From: Wolfiporia cocos
Lineage: Eukaryota > Basidiomycota > Agaricomycetes > Polyporales > Phaeolaceae
Reading direction: 5' to 3'
DNA: 64,000 nucleotides
Assembly: GCA_029448655.1 (NCBI GenBank)
Contig: JACCLO010000007.1
Coordinates: 1,550,001 to 1,614,000, forward strand
Position numbers and translations under genes: made by a program. Shown piece by piece: positions 23,107 to 33,800 of this stretch; position 1 is the stretch's first letter; each line of letters begins with the position of its first letter. Under the pieces are notes generated by a model. It did no database searches. It was not told the DNA's origin and saw only the letters and a program-made list of their open reading frames with translations.

Positions 23107-24456
23107 TGTGGGTAACCCCCCACGTGATCTGAGCATCACGCGCTTGGGCGCGCGTGTGGCTCAGCTTCACTCGCTCTTGTCCTATGCATACAGCGTGCTA
23201 CCCGCAGTAATGATTGTAATTTCTCTTAATATACACTATGTCTGCCCCTGACTGCAAGAAGTCAATTTGATATCACAATTCCAGTGGTAGCAAGCTTTGC
23301 AGGTGAGCACAAGTGTCCTGTGCTAATTCGTGTGTCTCGAAGAAAATCATAGTGCGTGGGATCTCCTCGCCACGGAGTGCTTCGTCTAGTACAAAGTTGA
23401 GCGAGGACAGGCTGCTTGCAGCGGCAGGCATGCGGCACATGATCGGCGTGATGTTCGGACGGTCATTGCTCCGTTTGATGTAGAACATGTTTCGCGGACG
23501 CATACATAGCTTCTGTATGATGTCGTCACGGACATGGGGTGGTAGCGTCGCAGATGTAGCCAGGAAAGGTACGTCCATTGGCACTAGAGTACGGAGTCTG
23601 CCGAGTTCACCATACATCTTGCGGAAATTTTGTCCCCAGTGCGAAATGCAGTGTGCCTCGTCAATGATAATAGCGCATACATTGCTCGTGAATGTGGGTG
23701 ACCGCATCAATCGTGAGAATCGCTCATGCCCAAGGCACATCTCCGGTGAGGTGAGGATTACACGGTGCTGACATGAGTTGCTGATTATTCAGACACCTTA
23801 GGACTTACATGTAGTTGCATATATACATATGATAGGACTAATATCATGGAAATCAGGGTGCGATTTGTACGTCTCCGCATTCACGGGAGTTGCAGATAGG
23901 CCCATCGCATTAAAGCGTTCGGCCTGATTGTATGCGATTTTACAGTGAGAGTCGCATTTTTCCCCTTCTCTCTGACTTACTTGATCCTTTTCTAGTTCAT
24001 TTAATGGTGATATTATGATCACAATCCTCTTCCTCTCCTCATCCACCATCAATACCATCCCAAAGGACATGGTTTTACCAGCGCCCGTTCCTGCAATTAC
24101 TATGCAGTCAAGACCGAGCAGAAGCGCCCCAGCGACGTCTAGCTGCCATTCATATGGTCGCTTATCGGGACCAAATATACGTCCGAATTCGCTGATGATT
24201 TTTTGACGTGTTGCGACGGAGGAGTACTGGCACGCCGTGGTAGCCTTAGTACGAGCCGCTTCAAGAACAGCAGTGAAGTCATGTCTATAAAATTCGAATA
24301 TTCTCTTGTGAGGAACATATTGTGAGGGTCCTTCCGAGTATAACACAGCAAGAGGAGACCATATGAAAGCGCAATTGACGTTCGCGTAGTGCGCGTCCGC
24401 GACGTACAGAGCGCGTTAGACGCCTGAGACGCGGTCACGAGACGGGGTTACCCAAC
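23107..24456. repeat. Imperfect inverted repeats flanking the RecQ-like gene
   Basis: Left 23107-23129 (TGTGGGTAACCCCCCACGTG...) and right 24433-24456 (inverted: GTTGGGTAACCCCGTCTCGT...) share GGGTAACCCC and a following CGTGA. They could be ends of a mobile unit carrying the helicase, but only about 20 bp match. Confidence 0.4.
23273..24346 (-). pseudogene. RecQ-like DEAH helicase, truncated after the first RecA-like domain
   Basis: RecQ helicases unwind DNA 3'-5'. Visible motifs are Walker A IAGTGAGKT (motif I), IVIIISPLNELEKDQ (Ia), IIDEAHCISHWGQNFR (II, the RecQ-type DEAHCIS) and LATSATLP (III). The reading frame ends at 23273 soon after an FFET segment, so most of the second helicase domain, the zinc-binding region and HRDC are absent. 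A clear intron joins EKDQ to AERFNAMGLSATP. The junction before HRVILTSPEM does not resolve to a clean GT-AG pair in frame. Such truncated RecQ copies are common in Agaricomycete genomes and often ride on transposons; that origin is inference here. Confidence 0.75.
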
Positions 24457-24463
24457 AGACAGC

Positions 24464-25130
24464 CGCCCTGACCGAATCTAAGGCTAGGAACGGGCACTTT
24501 TACATAATTCGATCACGTGATATTTCCCACGGTCAGATTCTCCGTCACCGTATGGTAATGTATTTCCAGAAGACATAGGGTGGGTGTAGCATGATTCAAA
24601 TACAGTTTCTGTACTGCAATATTGCAGTTTAAAGCTAATCGAAAGGTGCTATTGCTGTCTGCGTATGTCACTGAAGTTTACATGTAAGCGCCCATCCCGG
24701 TCTGGGAACCAGGATGTTTAGACTTGCCTGATTTGTACCATCACGTGATATAGCCCTAGGCTAGGTGTGGCCAAATCCCAGTGCTTGCGGAATCAAAAAT
24801 GCGCCAGGAGCCTCAAAATGTGCAGAAAAAGTCAGAACTAAAAATTTCATTTTTTTGGAAATTGCTTGGTCAATTCTCAACATCTCAAGATTTTGCTCAA
24901 TAGGATTGAAAGAGGACGTCCCTTCCCATCATTCCTATTGAGAAAATGTTGCCCGTGGTCAATGTTATTAGGGTGGTTGGTATCGGTAGCACCTTGATTA
25001 TGTAAGGGGTGCCCGTTCCTGGCCTCCTCTACCTTACCAGACGTTCTGGAGCGGTGGCACACTTTTTTTTTCGATGTCCGCTCGGCCTCATCCGTGTGGC
25101 ACCGCTCCGAACGTCTGGGACCGAGACTAC
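24464..25130. other. Transposon-terminus-like spacer
   Basis: The stretch 24480-24520 ('aggaacgggcacttttacat' then 'gatcacgtgat') resembles the terminal repeat of the DNA transposon at 27671 ('aggaacaggcacctttatgt' then 'catcacgtga'). CACGTGA recurs at 24743. No gene is supported. Confidence 0.4.
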
Positions 25131-25139
25131 AATATTCAG

Positions 25140-25635
25140 TGTTCGTCCGTCCGCACAACCGACCCCAGTGGCGCAATTCACTACTTATCGGTACCTCAGG
25201 TAGGTACTCTTCGTACATTGAGCAGTCCCCAAATCCTCGACCCAACTTGACAAAGTCTTCGTGAGTGGGCAGGCGGCAACATGCGGCCTATGATGCGGCT
25301 TCAAGGACGATGGGCAACTGTGAGGCTGTGACTTCGAGTGGCGTGCCGGAAGCACCACACCTGTACGGTAGACTCTGATTACCCTGCTCGCTGTGAGCAT
25401 CATGAACAACCGCCAATGAACGAGTCCATGCATGCGATGCTTCATGTTCAACCTGTCTTCAGACATCCTGTCTGACCAGTATATCGCATGCATGCGATAT
25501 TCGTCGGCACTTAGTACTCCTGTACGAAGCGAATGAATATCTATCAGGGGGGCGTCGTATCGAATAATGTTAAGAGGCACTGCGTCTGCATTGACGAATC
25601 TATCTGTTCCTGCATCTGCCTCACCTCCGCCTACT
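25140..25635 (-). repeat. Duplicated 3' flank of F-box copy A
   Basis: The first part (25140-25300) matches 7925-8075 and the 60.5-kb region. The second part (25330-25635) matches 17225-17540 and about 60140-60380 (inverted). It marks the extent of the F-box segmental duplication. Confidence 0.65.
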
Positions 25636-27353
25636 TCATCCTGTAAGCACGATAGGCTCAGCTACTAAGCTCTGAAGCTGCTGGACTTTCTCGTCCATCG
25701 CAGACAACTTTGAAGCCGCGCAATCGAGTTCTAAGCATTCCAGGTTCATCCCTTGCTCGGCCCGCGATTGTAGACATGCCACAAGACCGTCCATCGTTCC
25801 GTCTCTCAACGGCACTCGCCACCCAGTTTCTATATGGAGCACTCGAAGGTTCAGGCACACTGATTCGGGGCCTGCGAGAGCTGGGAATACGGGCGACAGT
25901 TCGGTGCTGAATTCCAAGGTGAAGGCGAGCCGCCGGAGATCGGGCAAAGATTGCAGCATGGCCCGCCATTGAGAGGTGGTGGCCGCATCATCTTCGAAGG
26001 CCAGGTTCAGGTTCAGATTTGCCACTGGCGCGGTGGAGAAGTGTACCATGATCGCTGAGAGGAATGAAGGAAGGCCCAATTGCCGCGAGGACGACATCCT
26101 GCGCCGCTTTATGTCATAAAATAGCGATAGCTCTGACTGGCTCGCGGATTCCGCGTTGTCCTGTATAGAGGCATGCAGCAACGGAGCGAGGCCCCCGGCG
26201 CCGGGACTGAATCCTGTGATGACTCGGATCGTGCGTGCCTCGGAGAGAATAGGAAGCAAGGATTTGTCGGTGGGCAAGATATCGGCCCACTGTTCGTCAT
26301 AATAGAACATCCTGTACTTGATGGAAATGCGGACGGCGCTGGGTAGGATGAGATGAGCAAGCATCTTGGCGATCGCGGTGAAAGCGCCTCCCAAAAAGAG
26401 TGTCTTCAGATTCGGTAGCGATACTCGGGGGGAATCTTTGGTATATTCATCGCGTGACGGGTCCATACTGGTCAGAACCAAGAGCTCGAGGCCCGCGTTA
26501 GCTCCCAGGATGTTGAAGATGTCTGACAAATGGAACTCCTTTGACAGACCCCTCAGTTCGAGGTGATGGAGAGAGCGTGTGGTGATCGAACGCAATGGGA
26601 TAAAGTCGCCCGTCAGGTAGAGACTCCGGACCTCAGGGAGCAGACCTGGTTGTAGTAAGTCGCATTTGTTTTCGTTCACTGCCACATCAAGCACCTCGAG
26701 TCGTTGCATGGCTTTGTGGATCAATGGCTGGATTTCATCATACCAGTCCCCCCGTATCTTCATCTTGAGGTGAAACAGACGAAAGGAGCGTATGCGGCGC
26801 GCATGAGGCTCTAGGAGTTCCCACGCAAACACAATGTTCCAGCTATTGGGAGACCGTAGATCTGCGATAACCTCTAGGGGTGCATCTCCCGAACGTTCCA
26901 AGAGATCTTGAAGCCATGTTCGCGGATGAGCCACGTTCATATTGACCGTCGTCCACAGCTGGGGGATTGACAGGCACAGCGCTCGCCAATGTCGGCAAAC
27001 CTGTGTGATACCAATCCAGTTGCAGCGTCTACCAGTGCGTATCTCTGTGCAAGGTCTGCAGTACGAAGATCCGTTTGGTAGCCAGTCTGAACACTCTCCG
27101 CACCGCGATAACAAACCCTTCGACTCGAACACCTTGTCAGACTTGACACGGAGAACGATGTCGGCGAAATTTCCACGGGTAACTGATTGATATGTGATAA
27201 TGCATTTTGCGCGGTGTTGAGATGCATGATATATTCCTTGGTCATTTGGCGCTGGTCTAAAATCCAGGAAATGCCTTGCTTCGGTTGAAGTTGAGAAAGG
27301 ACATCTTGAATTCTTGCGGAAGCCGTCCCACCCGGAAGCGTAGCGTCCGTCAT
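25636..27353 (-). pseudogene. F-box/LRR-type protein, copy A, frameshift in the F-box
   Basis: F-box proteins recruit substrates to SCF ubiquitin ligases. The start homologous to copy D is MTDATLPGGTASARIQDVLS at 27353. That frame reaches NQLPVEI in the F-box core and then breaks near 27166-27172, where one base is missing compared with copy D (LPVQILTDIILRVKSD). After the lesion the frame is open to 25636: ADIVLRVKSD, a cysteine pair region, VCRHWRALCLSIPQLWT, then leucine-rich segments such as RSITTRSLHHLELRGL, SLPNLKTLFLG and LQSLPDLRRLAFTL, ending near LQSLVAEPIVLTG. An alternative ATG at 27360 in the other frame opens a single 574-codon ORF, but its first 60 residues are out-of-frame sequence. 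Either this is a recent pseudogene or an F-box-less protein is made. Confidence 0.72.
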
Positions 27354-27867
27354 GTCTCACTTGGTTTCGCAGAGACCGTTAGGTCCGATCCTGTTGGGTC
27401 TCCTCTATACCGGTGAAAGCGATGTCCACCGTCGACGACCACCGCGAACGCTAGCACCTTCGAGTGCACGCGTGTGTAAAGTTGGCGATTGTTGCTATGA
27501 GGCTTAAGGACTGCCGGCGATGGTATAATTTTATGAGAACACGATGAGTAGACTCACATGTTTTGCAAAATATATGGAACGTGAACGGACACACCTAATG
27601 TAAATGCAACTATTCGAGTGGAGAGTCGGATACTGGTGAGTGCGTAATGTGTGCGCATCAGTGTGTCTCCTATTAAGATAGGCGACATAAGGAACAGGCA
27701 CCTTTATGTAAGCATCACGTGACGCTTACTAAGCCGCCAAATCTGGCCACGATTTCTGGAAAAATTTGAGATAGCATATTTTGAGTAGCTCAAAATTACC
27801 ATGCGGTCTGTTTCCGATGTTTTGCCCCTGAGTAGTGTGGTCATTACCAGTGAAATTGGAGCAAGTA

Positions 27868-28546
27868 CAGTGTACTACCACTCCTTTACCCACCACTTTG
27901 AACTCGGTTTTTCGTCGATTGGCCAACGCACTTTCCTCCAAAGTAATGAGTGGGATATATCAACAAACGTATGAAGTATACATATTAGAATTATCTGAGG
28001 CATTGCTGGTGAACGTGTGGAGTATCGAGTAAAACATGCCAAAGTAACAGAATGTCACGAAAACCACTCCTTTACCCAGCGTGACTACACCTCAATTTGG
28101 AAACTCCGAGTCTCAACCGCGTGCGCTCAAGCGCTCATTCATCGCCGCGTCGCGCAAGCTCTCATTCCATACACGTCACTCATTTGTCACGCCTACTTTC
28201 CATCATTTTTGGTGGCCTCAATCTCATTCAGATCCTCTACATCCTAAAGGGAAATGTACTCAGAAATGGATTCAGTAAATCTGGAAGCTATTAGATTCAT
28301 GATCTATTTCAGCTGTAGACTACAGTTGTTCAAAACATAGTGCATCTCATCTAAATTAGGCAATCACAGATATGTGTGTTCACTGGCAACGAACCGTTTG
28401 TCAGAACTTGACGAAAGAATTTGAGCATAAGTATAGAGCATATACAAAGGTGCATTTAAAAAACGGGAGCATAATACAAAGCGGGGGAGGAGTTAGAGCC
28501 GAGTGGGTAAAGGAGTGGTCGTGGGTAAAGGAATGGTAATACACTG
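27868..28546. mobile_element. MITE, Tc1/mariner-like, 679 bp, TA duplication
   Basis: The termini are CAGTGTACTACCACTCC and, inverted, CAGTGTATTACCATTCC, continuing into TTTACCCAC on both sides. TA flanks each end (27866-27867 and 28547-28548). A further internal 'ccactcctttaccca' copy lies near 28060. There is no transposase. Confidence 0.85.
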
Positions 28547-28559
28547 TATAAATCTCCAG

Positions 28560-29030
28560 CACTCCATAAGCTTAGAGGCGCTGGACTTGAGCGCTGGTTA
28601 CAGCACGTGATGTACCAATAAGGCAATCTTAAAGCGCCTAGATACTATGTAAGCCGCCAAATCCCATCTTTAAAAATAATATTATTCCCACTACGTTAGT
28701 AGTGGGTTCTTGTACCTCTGATCAAAACTGATCGTCCGCGAAAAATGCTGATCGGGGGCAAAACTCCTGCCCTAAATCTCCATTCACGTGCCTTCACTCT
28801 CTGTCCACACCAGTTTGGATGCGACTCAGTCATGGATATCTGGATCCTGTCCCATCCTTTAGGTACGTTTCTTCTTTTTCCACCTATTGCTACACCCTCC
28901 TGTCTCTCATGGTAGTGTTCCATATACCACTGCCATTGTCCCCCTGGAAAATTCTGTCTGCGAACCAGGAGTTTGTCAGGCAGAATGCTCCACCTTACAT
29001 ACCATGAGATATGCAACAGACATGCAATGT
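28560..29030. other. Interior remnant of the TIR transposon
   Basis: It shows a TAAGCCGCCAAATC repeat (27730 and 28651) and a 106-codon minus-strand ORF (28696-29016) with no recognisable motif. I cannot assign a function. Confidence 0.35.
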
Positions 29031-29033
29031 GCT

Positions 29034-29744
29034 TGTTACGACTATTCGAATTTTCAGACGCTGACAGAACTCGCTATTGGGCGAATACGATACAGGGACT
29101 TGTTGCGCAACCAACCCCCTGGCTATTCGTGATTCTACTGGGCTAACCCCAGTTGTACTAGCAAATAGGGCGTGTTTCAACTCTGACAGATCCAACTCTG
29201 TCCCCGTTTCATGTATATCATTTATTAGCTAACAGATGGCGTTCAACCGCCATCATCATTCCTATCTATCGTTTCGGATATATCACTACATACTTATCAA
29301 ACATTTGGTACCATAGCATAGATAGTAGCGGTGACATCTGGGATGAACTTGACCCCTAAAACCTAGCGTAGTATAAAAGCTCATGTACTTATTGTCGAGG
29401 CTCTTCAGCTCGACCTTGTTGTACAAACAAGAAGTCTTATACTCGTTCTCAAACGTAGGAAACTACGCTCCAGTATTTCTCGCTCGAGCAACCGAACAAC
29501 TAAGTCCTCGAAGTGCACATTGACTTCTCGGACTTAGGCGAGTCTTATATTCTATTTCGACTCGTGTACCGAACCGATTATATCCTCTAACGCATATTGG
29601 ATATTCACCGACCTCCTAAGAACTTCACTTAGGACCCGAAGGCATCTAACGAGTATTTGCCTTGCATACGGCAACGTGCCTACGTGCAGAAGAACGATCT
29701 ATATTCGCGACTCGAATATACGAACGGGTATTCGACCCGTAACA
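29034..29744 (+). mobile_element. Solo LTR (711 bp), TGTTACG...CGTAACA family, TSD GTGCT
   Basis: The termini are TGTTACGACTATTCG and TTCGACCCGTAACA. The perfect 5-bp duplication GTGCT lies at 29029-29033 and 29745-29749. A TATAAAA near 29370 precedes a 'tcgaggctcttcagctcga' hairpin, as in the LTR at 12787. It is longer than that copy, so the family has length variants. Confidence 0.88.
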
Positions 29745-29900
29745 GTGCTTGCCAATATAGGAGTTTCTATACTTCCTGCTTCGCAATTCCTTCAGCTGCT
29801 TCTGGCCCTTTGACCAGCCATAGCATCAGCATTGACCCACTCACGGATGCTACCGGACGGTCGGTCTCTCTCTTCCGTCACTTGTTGACCGAAAAGTGTA

Positions 29901-30828
29901 TGACACAAGCAACAACTAGCACTCAACCGGGGGAAGGGGGCTCGCTCAAAGGCGCCTTCCTGGTCCCGGGACCACTAGCCATCAAAGGCCAAGACAAGTC
30001 TGAGGTTTACGCTCAAGACTGTCCGGCATATATACTCCTAATCTATTTGTACATGTTTGTGTATGGTGGCTCAGAGGCCTCTACGTACTGGTATCTAACT
30101 GGCTATGAGCTATGTGCCGGTAATGGCATCGGAGCGCTGGGGTACGCGAGGATGTCCATGGCGACGTAGCGTATAAGGGGCGGATCAGTAGAGTAGCCAG
30201 TCTATCGGGTTCGATCAGTGGTTCTCGTCGATCGTAGGTGCGCCGGTAATGGCGGGGTTCTAAGTCCGTGATCGGGCGTGGTCTGCCACGATCGGGATAT
30301 AGCGCTCTATGACTGGTAGGGTTCTCAGTCGTGCAGAGCGTGGAGTTATTATCCCTGCCTGATGTACTCGTAGGTCAGGGTGTATAAGGGGTATAGTATA
30401 ATGTCTATGCCAGTAATGGCGCGTGTCCGTGCGGTGGGGACGCGAGGCGTTAGGTTTAGTGTACTGGGTCACGTGCGAGTGTAGACCGTGCCCCTAGTTG
30501 GCGTATAGCGTAGTGTGCGATGGTTTAGCCTGATCTGTACAAGGCGTGCCGTCGTGCTATAGTAGCCTGTTGGACTCTAGGGGTCGGCTCGTGATTCCGG
30601 GGTTTAGGGACTAGGCAGCGTATGTCTTGCTGCCGGGACTTGGACTGAGTTTAGGGTTAGACTGCTGGTGGCCTGCTAGTGCCCGTAGTGGTCTGTATAG
30701 TGGAGGGCTCCTACTAGCGTTGCCGTGGGATTCCAGCTGGGCTCGGATAGAGTGCTGTAGCGTGCGTACGGCGTGAATGGGGTGTCAAGCTAGCGTGTTT
30801 TACTAGGCTTTGAAATTGGCTTGTGACA
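29901..30828 (-). repeat. 3' LTR (928 bp) of the LARD-like element
   Basis: In element orientation it begins TGTCACAAGCC and ends GCTTGTGTCA. It matches 36786-37713 with no difference seen. Open frames inside it (for example up to 30169) appear in both LTRs and are incidental. Confidence 0.9.
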
Positions 30829-30844
30829 GTACCCCCTCTTTTAG
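30829..30844 (-). promoter_or_regulatory. Polypurine tract of the LARD-like element
   Basis: The minus strand reads AAAAGAGGGGGTAC immediately upstream of the TGTCACAAGCC LTR start. This is the expected place and composition of a plus-strand primer, and it fixes the element's orientation. Confidence 0.75.
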
Positions 30845-33800
30845 CAACTCGTCCTCGAGTTTCCTTGCAAGTTCCTTGGACATGGTTCGACTGTGATTGT
30901 CTGCACCGGGCGTGGTGTACTATTGGTCTGGTTTCGACGTTCTAGTGCCCGCGTGCTTAGTCTACTTGTCGGCGTGACCAGTGGTGTCTGAAGTGCTAGT
31001 GTATAGCTTTTTTACTTCAGTGGTCCTATGCCTGTGTGTCCGCTGGTGCTGTCTGACCAGTATGTTCGACTCTGAGCTCTGTCTACCATTGGATCACCTT
31101 GGACGCGCGGGTCCTTGGGTCCTGTAGACGTCCTTGCTCTTTGTCTCGCGTGTTCCTGGTTTCGACAGTGGGTTGTAGTGTAGTGCGTGTATGGTATGTC
31201 CGCGTGTCTTTTCTACACAACCCGCTTGCAAGCATCCTTCCCTGGAGCGGTCCTAGCTCCGTATGTCCGTGTGTCCTATTCGTCCGACCTGTTACCTGTT
31301 GTCTCCGCGGTTCGTGGTAGGAATGTCTCGTCTACCGTAAGTATATAACGAGTGTAAGTAGTAAGTCCTGGTTCCTATCCGTATGTATCCTATCTGTACA
31401 GTAGGGGGGATGTGGTTCCTTTGCTATTGTGGGTATATGTGGTTCGTTACTGTGATATGTGTCTTTTTATTTTATATATGTTTTTGTTTCTTTTTTTCTA
31501 TTCGCCTTCAATCGTCGGCGTGCTTTTTATATCGTGAGGGCCATGATGTATCATAATGTTACGTTGGAAGTGGGGTGTCTGGTTTGTTTTCCCCGGGTTC
31601 GTATAGTAAGGGAGTGCCTTTTGCTTATTGCACCGTTATCTACTGCCTAAGTACGTATGCGCGTGATGGCTTGTTTTTTTTTTGCCAAATGCCGCATAGT
31701 GGTAGCCCTTCACCGTGTCTTGGTGAGGCAAGGGTTCGTTGTCGATGTCCAGAAGGGGTGATTTTTCGTTAAATTGACCCGAAATAATCGATTTCCCCCC
31801 CCCTAGCTTCAAGCTGTCCTCGGCTTGTTGTTCCCCTTTTACTTCTACTTTTTCCCTTTACTTTCTTTCCCTTCGTGCTTGGTCTGAGGGCGCTTCAGCG
31901 GCCTTGGTTCCCAAGGTCATGGTACTGAGAGTCGTTCGTGACTCGTGTTCCCAAAGGTTACGGTACTGAAGGGTGGCGTGGCGCGGACGCGAGCTCTGGT
32001 CCGATTTCTAGGTACTTGGATCCTTCCATGTTCGTTCAAGGTGCATATGTTTCTCCGCATCCTTGATGGTTCGTTATTCTATTTTTATAAATATAAACGA
32101 GTGGTTAGCGATTTAAGGGGCGCTATCCCCCTGTGAGCTTGTTCGTGCTCGGGTATAGTTTTATTCGTATCTCTAGTGGGGTTTTCCCCGGTGTCTCTAG
32201 AGATTGAGTCGTTGCAGCGGGCCCGTAGGTTCCCGTGCTTAATCGTATACTTCCGAGGGATGTCTCATCTCGGTTGTATGGGTCGTAAGTACGCTTCTAT
32301 GCCCTGTATTGGGTTCATATGCGTTTGTACTGATGTTACATCCGAGGTATTACTCGTCTCGGTATTAGGACTGTATTGTCCGGTGGTTATAGGATATGCT
32401 TATGTCCGCAGAGGTCCTTGGGTTTCGTTCTGGCCCGCTGGTCCTCTGCGAGCACAAGGATAATGGTACAGGGGTTTGAGTTGCCCCGGGGTATAAGTCT
32501 ATTGTGCGCTCTTTGTGGAGTTCGCACATCTACATATTGTACAGTTATATTTACACCAAGAGGCGGCGTATTGCCGGTTCCCTCTGGTTCCCTTTTCGAG
32601 TTCCTCATAGTGCCTTTATTACAGGAAAGTACTTAGCTGTGCCCGGTCTGGTTTACCGGGAGGTCACGGCGTTGGTTCTTTTCTGGCCGTCTGAGTCTAC
32701 TAGGGGTTGGTACATGGGCTGTCCAGCTGCCCGATCCGTTTTACGGCCGGAATCGCCGAATGAGTGTGTGGGGCATTAATGGCCCAAAGTGGTGAAAGGG
32801 GCACTGCTTGGCCCGCGTACGAGGTCGATTCGGGTCGAGGGACAATGGTGCAGTCCCGTGGTTGCGTAACCGGACATGAGAGGCGGTCCCTGTTCCCACT
32901 GCCGTTTTCTGGCTTAGGTACTGGGGAGTGGCGTCATGCCGGGATTGGTCGGCTTCCATGGTCTTTACTGGCGACGGCTATATGTTCAGCTGTTGGCCCA
33001 GGCGGTGTATGCCTGATTTCCTGCTCGGTTTGTTTCTTCCTATGTACGTTAGTGAATAATAATTAAAGTGCGCGATCTAGCGCGTGTGGGTATAGTGGCT
33101 GGGCGTCTGGTTCGCGTGCGGCCCATAGTTCCGGGTTAGGGTCCGACACGTGACGCTCTGCCTGCCTTGTTCCTGTTGAAGGCGGGGTATAGGTGTATGT
33201 TGTTACAGCCGTCTGCTGGGGTGGTGTGTTGGCAGCGGCGACTTGCTTAACTTGACGATTCTAGTCGGTGTAGGTGTTTCGAGATCGAGCGGAGGGGGTT
33301 GCTTCCTTGGCTGGTAATTCCGGTTTCTCAGCACTCCTGGTGGGGTAGCGCGAGGACTAGGGAACTCCTGCTTTGGTTGCGGTTCCCTCAGGCTTGATCG
33401 GTTACGACGGAAGTGTGCGTCGTATTGGGTTACCAGGACCCCCTCTTCAGGGTGGGTCCTTCTACTTTTCCTGTTCCTGTTTTCTCTAGAATGTAAGCAA
33501 GTATAATATATTTACATCCCCGCGATCTACTTGGTTCAGATCGGGGGCGGGGTTGGTTCGTTGACCGGAATGGTACATCGGTCGTGTATTCGTTATCCGC
33601 GGTATTTCTCGTCGCGGTGGTGGACTGCCGGTGGTTCTCGTTGGCTGTCCCGGAATGGGTCGTCATGGATGTAGTGACGCTCGAATGGGTCCGTCTTGCG
33701 CTGAGCAGGTGAAGTGTGCCGGTGCTCTTGCATTAGCGGGGATCGGTACTGCGTGGCGAGCCAAGTCGTCGGGCTTCGGAGTACTAATCAAGTTCATATT

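Noticed and set aside
29657..30169. A 170-codon ORF crossing the left LTR edge
   Set aside because: Its second half repeats at 36722-37054 because it lies in both LTRs; the first halves are unrelated, so no real gene spans the junction.
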